Part shown: positions 15,067 to 23,510 of the stretch, piece after piece
How positions within the stretch are numbered: position 1 is the stretch's first letter
Layout of the letters: each line of letters opens with the position of its first letter
DNA from: Deltaproteobacteria bacterium
GTDB lineage: Bacteria > Myxococcota_A > Polyangia > Fen-1088
DNA length: 57,121 nt
Direction of reading: 5' to 3'
NCBI GenBank assembly: GCA_016935975.1
Contig: JAFGPX010000190.1
Coordinates: forward strand, 1-57,121
Program-made: the position numbers and the translations under genes
The notes under the pieces: generated by a model
What the model saw: only the letters and a program-made list of their open reading frames with translations
Database searches by the model: none
Told to the model about the DNA's origin: nothing

Positions 15067-15816
15067 ATGGACAGCAACGCTTGTGCGGGTCATTCTCTGC
15101 TCGCCGTGCACCTTCTCGAAATCAGCATCGACCGCGCGCGCTTCCCCACGCGCGAGGCCTACCCTTTCAGCCTGCGCGTGGTGCAGGAAACCGCGAGCGT
15201 GCCGCTGGATGCTCCCGTGACCTTCTTCGCGGGCGAAAACGGCTCGGGCAAGTCGACCTTCCTGCGCGCCATCGCGCACCGTTGCGGCATCCACATCTGG
15301 GAGAATGCCGGGCGCACCCTCGCCCGACCAAACCCCTTTGCCGAGCGCCTGTACGAGTTCGTGGACGTGCGCTGGCAAGACGGCGCCATGCCGGGCTCGT
15401 TCTTCGCGGCCGAGATCTTTCGCAACTTCGCCGAGCTGTTCGACATGTGGGCGGCTAGCGACCCAGGCCTGCTGGCGTTTCTCGGCGGCGCGCCCCTGAC
15501 CGAGAAGTCGCACGGCCAGTGCAACATGACCTTCTTCGAGCACCGCTTTCGCGTGCCCGGCCTGTATCTCCTCGACGAGCCGGAAAGCGCGCTTTCGCCG
15601 CGGCGCCAGGCCGAGTTGCTGCGCATCTTGTCCGAGGCGGCGGCGCGGGGCGGGGCGCAGTTCATCGTGGCCACCCATTCGCCCATCCTGCTGTCGCTGC
15701 CCGGCAGCAGGATCCTGAGTTTCGATGCCTGCCCCGTGGCCGAGATCGCCTACCGGGATACGGACAGCTTTCGCTTGCACAAGCAGTTCTTCGCGGGGAT
15801 GAAGGACGAGCCATGA
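15067..15816 (+). CDS. AAA family ATPase (ABC/AAA_21-like)
   Basis: 249 residues with Walker A FFAGENGSGKSTFL (about 54-67), a compact insertion, LYLLDEPESALSPRRQAEL as Walker B with the D-loop region, and the His switch VATHSPILLSLPGSRIL. The form matches the small, single-domain predicted ATPases of the AAA_21/'ATP-binding protein' type rather than a transporter subunit; no membrane partner is nearby. GTG at 15106 is a possible later start. It overlaps the methyltransferase gene by 4 bases (ATGA), so the two are coupled. The function of the pair is unknown. Confidence 0.8.
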   Translation: MDSNACAGHSLLAVHLLEISIDRARFPTREAYPFSLRVVQETASVPLDAPVTFFAGENGSGKSTFLRAIAHRCGIHIWENAGRTLARPNPFAERLYEFVDVRWQDGAMPGSFFAAEIFRNFAELFDMWAASDPGLLAFLGGAPLTEKSHGQCNMTFFEHRFRVPGLYLLDEPESALSPRRQAELLRILSEAAARGGAQFIVATHSPILLSLPGSRILSFDACPVAEIAYRDTDSFRLHKQFFAGMKDEP

Positions 15817-16637
15817 CCGGCGATTGCGGCCCTGTTGGCTACGTGCACGGCTATTCTCCTACCGAGGCCACGCGTCTCGCCGATCAGGCCGGCACCTTGG
15901 CCGAGCTGCTGCACCACGATACGCACTATCTGGCCGGCAGCCGGGTGCTCGAAGCCGGCTGCGGGGTGGGCGCGCAGACCGTGCAGCTTCTCGCCCGGAG
16001 CCCGCAGGCGCACTTCACCTGCATCGATCGCGAGCCGTCGTCGCTGGCCGCCGCTCGTGCCGCGGTCGCGGCACTGGCCGGGGCGCCGCCGGTGACCTTC
16101 GTTGAAGCCGATCTCCGCGACCTGCCCTTCCCGCCGGCCAGCTTCGACCACGCGTTCGTGTGCTTCGTGCTCGAGCACCTGGCCCGACCGGAGGAGGCAC
16201 TTCGTTCACTCATGCGCATGGTGCGTCCGGACGGTACCGTCACGGTCATCGAAGGCGATCACGGCTCGACCTTCTTTCACCCGCACAGCGACAAGGCCCA
16301 CCGGACCATCGGCTGCTTGGTGCAGGCGCAAGCCCGGAGCGGCGGCGACGCCAACATCGGCCGCCGGCTCTACCCGCTGCTGACGAGCGTCGGGCTGCGC
16401 GACGTCCGTGTGTCGCCTCGCTTCGTCTACGCCGACAGCAGCCGGCCCCGCTGGGTCGACGGTTTCACGAACAAGACCTTCATCGCCATGGTGGAAGGCG
16501 CGCGCGAGGTGTCGTTGCGCTTGGGCCTCATCCGCGAGGAGGAGTGGGCCGAGGGTATCGCCGACCTCAGGCGCGCGGCGCTCGACGACGGGACCTTCTG
16601 CTACACGTTCTTCAAGGCCACGGCGCGCGTGCCCTAG
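15813..16637 (+). CDS. Class I SAM-dependent methyltransferase
   Basis: 274 residues. SAM-binding motif I VLEAGCGVGAQTVQL (about 46-60), acidic end of strand 2 FTCIDREPSSL, motif II EADLRDLPFPPASFDHAFVCFVLEHL, and motif post-II PDGTVTVIEGDHGS. The family resembles arsenite- or small-molecule-type methyltransferases, but nothing fixes the substrate. Coupled to the upstream ATPase gene by an ATGA overlap. Confidence 0.85.
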   Translation: MTGDCGPVGYVHGYSPTEATRLADQAGTLAELLHHDTHYLAGSRVLEAGCGVGAQTVQLLARSPQAHFTCIDREPSSLAAARAAVAALAGAPPVTFVEADLRDLPFPPASFDHAFVCFVLEHLARPEEALRSLMRMVRPDGTVTVIEGDHGSTFFHPHSDKAHRTIGCLVQAQARSGGDANIGRRLYPLLTSVGLRDVRVSPRFVYADSSRPRWVDGFTNKTFIAMVEGAREVSLRLGLIREEEWAEGIADLRRAALDDGTFCYTFFKATARVP

Positions 16638-16676
16638 GACGGCGAATCGACTGCAGACGCGGTTCTCCCCGGGTTA

Positions 16677-16780
16677 TGCACCACGGAGAACACGGAGACG
16701 GAGGAGAAGGAAGGGCTGGATCCGGATCCAATATCCCTTCTCCTTCCGGCCTCTGTGTCCTCTGTGTCCTCCGTGGTGCA
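16677..16780. repeat. Dispersed inverted repeat, family B, copy 1
   Basis: A 104-base element whose ends are exact 12-base complements: TGCACCACGGAG and CTCCGTGGTGCA. Inside is a near-palindrome of ACGGAGA-type units, with GGATCCGGATCC in the centre. It lies between convergent genes (stops at 16637 and 16847). Relatives are near 29058, 47146, 52101 and 53905. Confidence 0.65.
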
Positions 16781-16846
16781 TCCCCGGCAATCCCTCGCGC
16801 TCTTGCTGCGCTCCGGATTCCTTGCGGAGGTCGACCGTCCTGGCTA

Positions 16847-17560
16847 CTAGCTCAAACGTATGCGCCAATTGACGAGCCAACGTAGAAGGCTCACCAGTGG
16901 AGCCAGCCGGCGCGGTCGCGTCACGCGGATCGCCTTGCCGTCGAGCGAGCGCACGACGATCGCGACGGCCCAGTCGACCGAGCGCTGGAAGGGGCGTACG
17001 CGGGCCTTGGCCATCTTGGTGTCCACGTAGCCGAAGCGGATGTTGGTCACCCGCACGCCCGACGGCCGTGCCGCCAAGGCCAGGGCCTCGAAGTAGGAGG
17101 ACATGGCGGCCTTGGAGGCCGCGTAGCTCGGATGGGTGGGCACGATCAGCTCGTCAGCCTGGCTGGAGAGCACGGCGAAGTGCCCGCGCGCATCCTGCAC
17201 CATGCGCGGGATGATCTCCGCCGCAGTCTCGACCGCCGCCATCAGATTGACCTGGAAGGTCCCGACGTCCGCATCGAGACTGGCGAGATCGCTCGGCTCG
17301 CCGATGCCAGCGCAGTACAGGCACGTGTCGAAGGGGCCCTTCTGGGTGACGATCTCCGCCAGTTTCTGGCGGTAGCCCGGCAGGCCCACGTCCAGGATTT
17401 CGTGGTGATAGGCCGCATGCTGAAGCGGCCCGCGGCTGCGCGAGATGCCGACCACCTGCCAGCCGTCGCCGAGGAGCCGGCGCGCGGTGCCCAGCCCGAT
17501 GCCGTCCGAGCAGCCGACGATGAGAATGCGGCGAGGGACGCCTGGTTCTGGCAAGGTCAC
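16847..17560 (-). CDS. Short-chain dehydrogenase/reductase
   Basis: 237 residues, GTG start at 17560, 5 bases after the stop of the OmpA gene. Cofactor motif VGCSDGIGLG (variant of TGxxxGIG), CAGIG in place of NAG, active-site Ser in VLSSQADE and YAASKAA (Tyr/Lys). An Arg/basic tail ends the protein. The substrate is unknown; coupling with an OmpA-type lipoprotein suggests envelope-related metabolism (inference). Confidence 0.85.
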   Translation of the reverse strand: MTLPEPGVPRRILIVGCSDGIGLGTARRLLGDGWQVVGISRSRGPLQHAAYHHEILDVGLPGYRQKLAEIVTQKGPFDTCLYCAGIGEPSDLASLDADVGTFQVNLMAAVETAAEIIPRMVQDARGHFAVLSSQADELIVPTHPSYAASKAAMSSYFEALALAARPSGVRVTNIRFGYVDTKMAKARVRPFQRSVDWAVAIVVRSLDGKAIRVTRPRRLAPLVSLLRWLVNWRIRLS

Positions 17561-17565
17561 CGCGC

Positions 17566-18456
17566 CTACTTCGCGGCCTGGATGTTGTCCAGCGAGGGCA
17601 AGTCCGAAAGGTTGGGCTGCAGCACGATCTCGATGCGGCGGTTCTGGGTCCGGTGCTCGGGGGTGTCGTTGGGCACCACGGGATCGAACTCGCCGTAGCC
17701 GGCCGCGGCCACCTGCTGCGGCATCATGCCGTTGGCGATCATGAAGCGCACGACCTCGACGGCGCGCGCCGTGGACAGCTCCCAGTTCGACGGGAACTTG
17801 GCGGTCTTGATGGGCACGTTGTCGGTGTGGCCGGCCACCAGGTACTTGCGATCCGTGATGCCGGCCAGCACCGGGGCCAGCTTGGCCAGGGCCGCCGCGC
17901 CGGCGGGCTTGAGGTCGATCTTGCCGGAGTCGAAGAGCACGTCGGACTCGAGCGCGATGAGCATGCGGCCGTCGCGGATGACGACCTTGAGCTGGCCGGC
18001 GTCGATCATGGCGCGCAGCTTCTGCATCAGGGTGCGGAAGGTTGCGGCCCGCTGCTCGGCCGCGAGCTTCTGCTTGCGCAGCTCCTCCAGCCGCAGCTTG
18101 GCGTCTTCGAGCGTCTTGGAGAGCCGCCCTTTCTCCGAGGTCAGCTTGTCCACGTTCTGGCCCAGCTTCTCGAGACGCTGTTTCAGCTCACCGGTCAGCG
18201 CCGTGCCGTCGTCGAGCGACTTCTGCAAGGCATCGCGCTCGGCCAATGCGGCCTGCAGCGCCCGATCCAGCTCCTGGTTCTTGTTCTCCAGATCCGCGAT
18301 CTGGTCCTTGAGCGCCTTCTCGCGCTCCGCCGCCGCGCGGTCGTGCTCGGCGGTGATTTGCTGCATTTCGGCGATCTTCTTCTCGTGCGTTCCCGTGGTC
18401 ACGCATGCGCTGGCGAGCAAGCAGCCAGCCATCAGACACAAGGCTGCGTTTCTCAT
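17566..18456 (-). CDS. OmpA-family peptidoglycan-binding lipoprotein
   Basis: 296 residues. The signal peptide has two candidate lipobox cysteines, LMAGC (12) and ASAC (18). A long coiled coil (about 25-145, Glu/Lys/Gln/Leu rich) separates it from a C-terminal OmpA domain: DVLFDSGKIDLKPAG, VAGHTDNVPI, NWELSTARAVEVVRFM, GYGEFDPVVPND and NRRIEIVL, the peptidoglycan-binding pattern. It probably tethers the outer membrane to the cell wall. It is the first gene of a two-gene operon with the SDR. Confidence 0.9.
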   Translation of the reverse strand: MRNAALCLMAGCLLASACVTTGTHEKKIAEMQQITAEHDRAAAEREKALKDQIADLENKNQELDRALQAALAERDALQKSLDDGTALTGELKQRLEKLGQNVDKLTSEKGRLSKTLEDAKLRLEELRKQKLAAEQRAATFRTLMQKLRAMIDAGQLKVVIRDGRMLIALESDVLFDSGKIDLKPAGAAALAKLAPVLAGITDRKYLVAGHTDNVPIKTAKFPSNWELSTARAVEVVRFMIANGMMPQQVAAAGYGEFDPVVPNDTPEHRTQNRRIEIVLQPNLSDLPSLDNIQAAK

Positions 18457-18597
18457 GGGTCCGATCTCTACCGCCAGAGGTCGCCAGACCCAAGCGAAAA
18501 GGCCGCCCTCCGGTAGAGCATCGAGGGATTGGCGGCGCCATTGCCTGACGTCGGTGCAGACACCCGTCGACGCATGCCAAGGGCGTCTGCGGTGGCG

Positions 18598-19755
18598 CTA
18601 CTCGTCCATCATCTTCCGGGACACCTCCCAGGCGGGATCCTGGCAGAGATTGCAGTCGGCGCCGTAGAACCAGGGGCGCAGGGCGTCATCGCCCATGAGA
18701 TGAACGCGCATCCAGGCCACGACCGCGACCTCCATCGTGCTCGGCGTGGTGCCGCGGAAGGTGATCCAGTTGGCGTGATCGGCGGCGAGGTTTTCGGCCA
18801 GCATCACCGGCTGGTTGCTGATACCGTTGTACGCGTTCTGGATGGAGCTGCACGGCACGGTGGTGTCGTTGCTGCCGCACAGGAGCAGGGCGGGTCCGTG
18901 CAGGTTCCGCTGCGTCGATGCCCCGCACAGCGGCGCGATGGTCGTGATCTTGCTGTCGCCGCCCGCCGCGGTGGTGGCGAAGCCGCCCTGCGAGTGGCCC
19001 GTGGCCCCGGCGCGAGTCGTGTCGATGCGCCGGTAGAGCGGGCTTTCCGGATTGTCGTTCTGCTCGTAGACCCAGGCCACGCCCGGGACCATGGGCGGCG
19101 GGTTTCCCTGCGCCACGTTCAGGCTATCGGAGGCGATGACCACGAATCCGTGCGTGGCCAGGTGATTGAGAAGCGTCTTGTACATGCTCGGAGTGGCGCC
19201 GGTGCCGTTGCCCCAGGTGACCACGGGATGGCACAGCTCGGTCTCGGCCAGGTCTTTCGGCCGGAACATGGTGAACGCCACGGGAGCGCCGCCGTCGGGG
19301 CCGGCGCCGACGGCCGGCCCGACGTTGGTCTCGGTCACGGTGGCGTAGGGGCCGGCCAGCGCAGGATCGACCGCCGGCCACGCGCCCACCGTGCACGGGG
19401 TGCCGGGCGAGCCGCCCTCGCTGCCGCTGCCCGCGTCGGCGATCGCGCCGCCCGTGCCAGCGCCGCCGGTGCCGGTGCGCGTGCCGCCGCTGCCGGTACG
19501 CCTGCCGCCGGTGCCGGTGCTCGCGCCGCCTGAGGCTGTGTTCTCACCGGTCGTGCCACCGGAAGCCGTGCCGCCTGTGCTTGGGGAGCCGCCGCTTCCG
19601 CCAGAGGTGCCGCCCGACGCTGTGCCGCCTTCGCCGCCGGCCGGCCCCGCGGTTCCGCCAGCGCCGCCACCGCCACTTGATTGGCCGCATGCTGCAAGGC
19701 CGAGGCTCAGGGTGGCAACCAGCAACAGGACACTGCCCAGATGCGTTGTTCTCAT
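18598..19755 (-). CDS. Gly-rich-linker lipoprotein, alpha/beta hydrolase (PETase/chlorophyllase-like)
   Basis: 385 residues. Lipobox LAAC (Cys about 23), then a Gly/Ser/Thr-rich linker to about 115. The hydrolase domain has TWGNGTGATP, THGFVVIASDS, nucleophile GHSQGG, the acid region LCGSNDTTVPC and AADHANW as the His region. That order and the disulphide-like Cys spacing recall secreted polyesterase/PETase and chlorophyllase-type enzymes, but no substrate can be claimed. Cys residues near the C-terminus (CNLCQDPAW) may form a disulphide. Confidence 0.75.
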   Translation of the reverse strand: MRTTHLGSVLLLVATLSLGLAACGQSSGGGGAGGTAGPAGGEGGTASGGTSGGSGGSPSTGGTASGGTTGENTASGGASTGTGGRRTGSGGTRTGTGGAGTGGAIADAGSGSEGGSPGTPCTVGAWPAVDPALAGPYATVTETNVGPAVGAGPDGGAPVAFTMFRPKDLAETELCHPVVTWGNGTGATPSMYKTLLNHLATHGFVVIASDSLNVAQGNPPPMVPGVAWVYEQNDNPESPLYRRIDTTRAGATGHSQGGFATTAAGGDSKITTIAPLCGASTQRNLHGPALLLCGSNDTTVPCSSIQNAYNGISNQPVMLAENLAADHANWITFRGTTPSTMEVAVVAWMRVHLMGDDALRPWFYGADCNLCQDPAWEVSRKMMDE

Positions 19756-19834
19756 GGTCCGATTCCTCCATGGAGAGGGGAGCTTGTCAGACTAGTGGGT
19801 GCCGCCGTGCAAAGTAGTTCATGAGTTTGCTCTT

Positions 19835-20524
19835 CTAGTCCCCGGAGGGAACGAAACCCAGCACGACCAGAAAGAGCGTGACGGTGTCGGCCAGGATCCC
19901 GGGGGGGAGCCGTGCCGGACTGATGTCTTTCGACAGTCCCGATGGCGTGGTCCATCCTCCGAATCGCCCCCGCGGTTCGCGCATGCGGCTCCGGTTCGCT
20001 TCGCGGGCACGCCGTTGCTCTGCGGCCCGGCGATCGACCTCGGGCAATTGGCCCGACGAGACGAGGCGCAGGATCTTGAGGAGGTTGTCGTGATCCACCC
20101 AGGTGCCACAGCCCTCGCAGCGGTCGGTCAGGATGCCCGAAACCTCGCGGAAATTGCGCTGTGCCATGTGCCCGGAGCAGAGCGGACAAACCAAATAGGA
20201 AGACCGCTTGCCAGGTGCTGTGTGCGTCGGCAGGCCCGCCAGGAACTCGGCTGCACCCTTGGCCAGGTCGCGATCGCTAAGCCGGTTCGGCAACTCGGTC
20301 AGCTCGCGGTCGTCGAACCAGACACCTTTGCAGCGTGTGCACAAATCGATCTGCATCCCGGCGAGCCAGGCGAATTCTGATGGCGAGCTGCACGCGGGGC
20401 ACACGATGGTTGTTTCGGGATCGCGGGGAGGTCGCTGCTTTGTGAGAAGTCCGCAGTGGGCGCAGCGGGCCGCAGAAGCGGCATTCAGACCGCCGCAGTG
20501 CGGACAATGGACTCTGGTATCCAC
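19835..20524 (-). CDS. Zinc-ribbon protein with two TFIIB-type zinc domains
   Basis: 229 residues from GTG 20524, which has an AGGGAG Shine-Dalgarno 7 bases upstream; the longer open frame to 20626 lacks support and overlaps the divergent ABC gene. Four Cys modules: CPHCG...CAHCG at the N-terminus (zinc ribbon), CPACS...CTRCKGVWFDDREL (zf-TFIIB), and CPLCSG...CEGCGTWVDHDNLLKIL (second zf-TFIIB). A charged stretch and one hydrophobic C-terminal helix (ILADTVTLFLVVLGFV) follow. Function is unknown; perhaps a membrane-linked scaffold. It is transcribed divergently from the ABC transporter gene, 100 bases away. Confidence 0.8.
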   Translation of the reverse strand: MDTRVHCPHCGGLNAASAARCAHCGLLTKQRPPRDPETTIVCPACSSPSEFAWLAGMQIDLCTRCKGVWFDDRELTELPNRLSDRDLAKGAAEFLAGLPTHTAPGKRSSYLVCPLCSGHMAQRNFREVSGILTDRCEGCGTWVDHDNLLKILRLVSSGQLPEVDRRAAEQRRAREANRSRMREPRGRFGGWTTPSGLSKDISPARLPPGILADTVTLFLVVLGFVPSGD

Positions 20525-20624
20525 GACAACGCTCCCTTTGCGATTGTATCTCCTGTCGGCGCGGAACGTGCGCGCTTCGCGGCCGGGCCGATCCTGATAG
20601 AGTGGTCGGTGCCACGCATTTCCC

Positions 20625-23324
20625 ATGACCGACGTCGCGCTCCCAGCTCTCGCCCTTCCGCCCGGCCTCGCGCTCGCCGCGGGGGAGGAGCTGCGCGCCG
20701 TGTTTCGGCCGGACCTAGACGACCAGCTTCACTACGCCGAGTCAATGGTGGCACTGACCTCGCAGCGCCTGTGCTGGCAGAAGGCGGGCGGGCCGTGGAG
20801 TGCGCTGCCGCTTGGCGATGCCGTCGCGCTCGAGCGGCGGGAATACGCGGGGCTGGGCGAGCTGCGCGTGGTCGATGACGCAAAGACAGTGGCGCGCTTC
20901 TTCCACACCCTGGCCGCTGGCAAGGAGGCCAGCGAAATCTGGGACGCCTTCGAGGCGCGGCGGGGCAGGAGGCGCGCGCGGCCGCTCGGGCCCGTCGACG
21001 AGCCGGACGGCAGCGAGCCGCCGGTGTCGGGCAAGTTCCCGCTCTTGCGCCTGATGCGCTTCGCGCGCCCGCACCTCGGCGCGGTTCTTGTCGGCCTCGT
21101 GCTCACGCTGGCCAGCACGGCCGCCGGGTTGATCCCGCCCTACCTGACCATGCCGCTCGTCGACAACGTGCTCGTGCCGGGGCAGGCCGGGCACCTGTCG
21201 CTGGAGCAAGCGCTGCCCAAGGTCTTCCTCTACCTCGGGGGGCTCGGCGGCGCCGCGATCGCGGCGTGGCTCCTCGCCTGGGCGCAGGGCGCGATCTTGG
21301 CGTTCGCCACCGAGAAGGTGGCCGCGGATCTGCGCAACCGGACCTTCGCGCACTTGCAGCGCCTGAGCCTGGAGTACTTCGGCGGCAAGCGCACCGGCGA
21401 CCTCATCGCGCGCATCAGCTCGGACACCGACCACCTGTGCTCGTTTCTCTCGGACACGCTGGTCGACTTCGTCGCCGACGCGCTGATGATCGTCGGCACC
21501 TGCGTCGTGCTGCTCACGCTCGATCCAATCCTGGCGGTCGCGGCCATCCTCTCGTTTCCGCCCATCGCCTGGCTCATCATCCGCATTCGCGGCAAGCTGA
21601 CGCACGGCTACCTGCGCGGCGGCCGCGTGTGGTCGGCCATGACCAACATCCTGGCCGACACCATTCCCGGCATTCGCGTGGTCAAGGCCTTCTCGCAGGA
21701 GAAGCGCGAGATCGCGCGCTTCGCGCAGGCCAACCAGCGCATCGTCGAGGTCAACAACCGCAACAACGCCCTGTGGACGTTCTTCTGGCCGCTCGTCGTC
21801 CTGCTCAACCAGGTGGGCCTCTTGGTGGTGTGGGCCGTGGGCGCGCGTCAGGTGCTGCACCACCAGGTGACCGTCGGCGTGCTGACCGCGTTCATCGCGT
21901 ACATCAGCCGCTTCTACACGCGGGTGGAGAGCATGAGCCGCATGCTCACCGCCACGCAGCGCGCGTCCGCCGGGGCGCAGCGCTTGTTCGAGATCCTGGA
22001 CCGCGTGCCTACCGTGCTCGACCCCAAGGATCCCGTCCCCATCGCCGAGGTGCGCGGCGAGATCGAGTTCGACCGCGTGTCCTTCCGTTACGGCAGCCGG
22101 CTGGTGCTCGACGACTTGAGCTTCAAGGTGGCGTCCGGGCAGATGATCGGCATCGTGGGGCAGACCGGCTCGGGCAAGAGCACGGTGGCCAACCTCCTGT
22201 GCCGCTTCTACGACGTGTCGGCCGGCGCCGTGCGCGTGGACGGCAACGACATCCGCCGGCTCGCCATCGACGACTATCGCAAACACATCGGCATCGTGCT
22301 GCAGGAGCCGTTCCTGTTCTTCGGCACCATCGCCGACAACGTCGGCTACGGCCAGCCCGGCGCCGGCTTCGGCCAGATCATCGAGGCGGCGCGGGCCGCG
22401 CACGCCCACGACTTCATCCTCAAGCTGCCCGAGTGCTACGACGCGCTGGTGGGCGAGCGCGGCCAATCGCTGTCCGGCGGCGAGCGCCAGCGCATCGCCA
22501 TCGCCAGGGCCATTCTGGTCGACCCGCGCATTCTCGTGCTCGACGAGGCGACCTCGGCCGTAGACACGCAGACCGAGCGCGAGATCCAGAGGGCACTGGA
22601 CGATGTCGTCGCCGGCCGCACCACCATCGCGATTGCCCACCGCCTGAGCACCCTGCGCAAGGCCGACATGCTGCTTGTCATCAAGGACGGACGCCTGGTC
22701 GAGCGAGGCTCGCACGCCGAGCTGCTGGTGCAGAACGGCGAGTACGGGCGCCTGCACCGCGCGCAGACCTCCGCGGCCGCGCGGGCTGAGAGCGAGGTTC
22801 TCGAGCGGCCGGTCGAGGAGGTCGAGGAAACCTTCGGTCGAAACCTACCGCGCATCCCCGCCGAGGCGCTCGCGGTCGAGCGCGACGCCGACGGCAAGCT
22901 GTGGGCCGTGGATCGACGAGGCGGCGAGCGCGTGCTGGTGGCACCGCGGCGGTGCTTCCCGCTTTCGCATCCCGACGGCTTCGTGTGCCTGGTCGACGGC
23001 CATGGGCGCGACCGCGCGTGCATCGAGAACCCGAAGGCACTGCCTATGGCTTCGCACCACGCCCTGATGTCCGCGCTGGCGCAGAGCGAGTTTCTGCCGC
23101 AAGTCGCGCGCATTCTGCGCGTCGTGCACGAAGCGACCTGGTCCGAGTGGCACGTCGAAACCGATCGCGGCGCGCGCGTCTTCCGAGTCGAGCAAGAAGA
23201 CCACATCCGCCGCCTGGAAGACGGCCGCCACCTCATCACCGACTCGTTCGGCATGCGCTTCCTGGTGCCCGCGCCCGAGAAGCTCGACGCTCACTCCCGC
23301 CGCTGTCTCGGGCGCTACGCGTAG
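20625..23324 (+). CDS. ABC exporter with DUF1854 tail (cyanophycin-associated type)
   Basis: 899 residues. An N-terminal, PH-like cytosolic domain (about 1-125) precedes an ABC exporter core: six transmembrane segments (about 145-440), Walker A GQTGSGKST (about 512-520), signature LSGGERQR (about 617), Walker B ILVLDEATSA (about 635) and the H-loop IAHRLS. After residue 760 comes a DUF1854 domain ending EATWSEWHVETDRG, RLEDGRHLITDSFGMRFLVP and LDAHSRRCLGRYA. This fusion matches, from memory, the family named 'cyanophycin metabolism-associated ABC transporter'. No cyanophycin synthetase or cyanophycinase lies in this window, so the substrate here is open. As a single polypeptide it probably forms a homodimer. 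Confidence 0.88.
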   Translation: MTDVALPALALPPGLALAAGEELRAVFRPDLDDQLHYAESMVALTSQRLCWQKAGGPWSALPLGDAVALERREYAGLGELRVVDDAKTVARFFHTLAAGKEASEIWDAFEARRGRRRARPLGPVDEPDGSEPPVSGKFPLLRLMRFARPHLGAVLVGLVLTLASTAAGLIPPYLTMPLVDNVLVPGQAGHLSLEQALPKVFLYLGGLGGAAIAAWLLAWAQGAILAFATEKVAADLRNRTFAHLQRLSLEYFGGKRTGDLIARISSDTDHLCSFLSDTLVDFVADALMIVGTCVVLLTLDPILAVAAILSFPPIAWLIIRIRGKLTHGYLRGGRVWSAMTNILADTIPGIRVVKAFSQEKREIARFAQANQRIVEVNNRNNALWTFFWPLVVLLNQVGLLVVWAVGARQVLHHQVTVGVLTAFIAYISRFYTRVESMSRMLTATQRASAGAQRLFEILDRVPTVLDPKDPVPIAEVRGEIEFDRVSFRYGSRLVLDDLSFKVASGQMIGIVGQTGSGKSTVANLLCRFYDVSAGAVRVDGNDIRRLAIDDYRKHIGIVLQEPFLFFGTIADNVGYGQPGAGFGQIIEAARAAHAHDFILKLPECYDALVGERGQSLSGGERQRIAIARAILVDPRILVLDEATSAVDTQTEREIQRALDDVVAGRTTIAIAHRLSTLRKADMLLVIKDGRLVERGSHAELLVQNGEYGRLHRAQTSAAARAESEVLERPVEEVEETFGRNLPRIPAEALAVERDADGKLWAVDRRGGERVLVAPRRCFPLSHPDGFVCLVDGHGRDRACIENPKALPMASHHALMSALAQSEFLPQVARILRVVHEATWSEWHVETDRGARVFRVEQEDHIRRLEDGRHLITDSFGMRFLVPAPEKLDAHSRRCLGRYA

Positions 23325-23510
23325 TAGGGGGCAGTTCATTGCGCCCTCGGCGCTAGAGCATGAGCGTGAGCGCTCGGCGGGCGGTCACTTGGTGGGCCGG
23401 GACAGGAAGGCTTGCCCGGCGAGCCAAGCCATCCGGTGCTCCCCGGTTGCCACTTGGCTCGCCCGAGAGCATCCACTAGTATCGCTCGCAACAGCAGTCC
23501 GGAGGACAAC

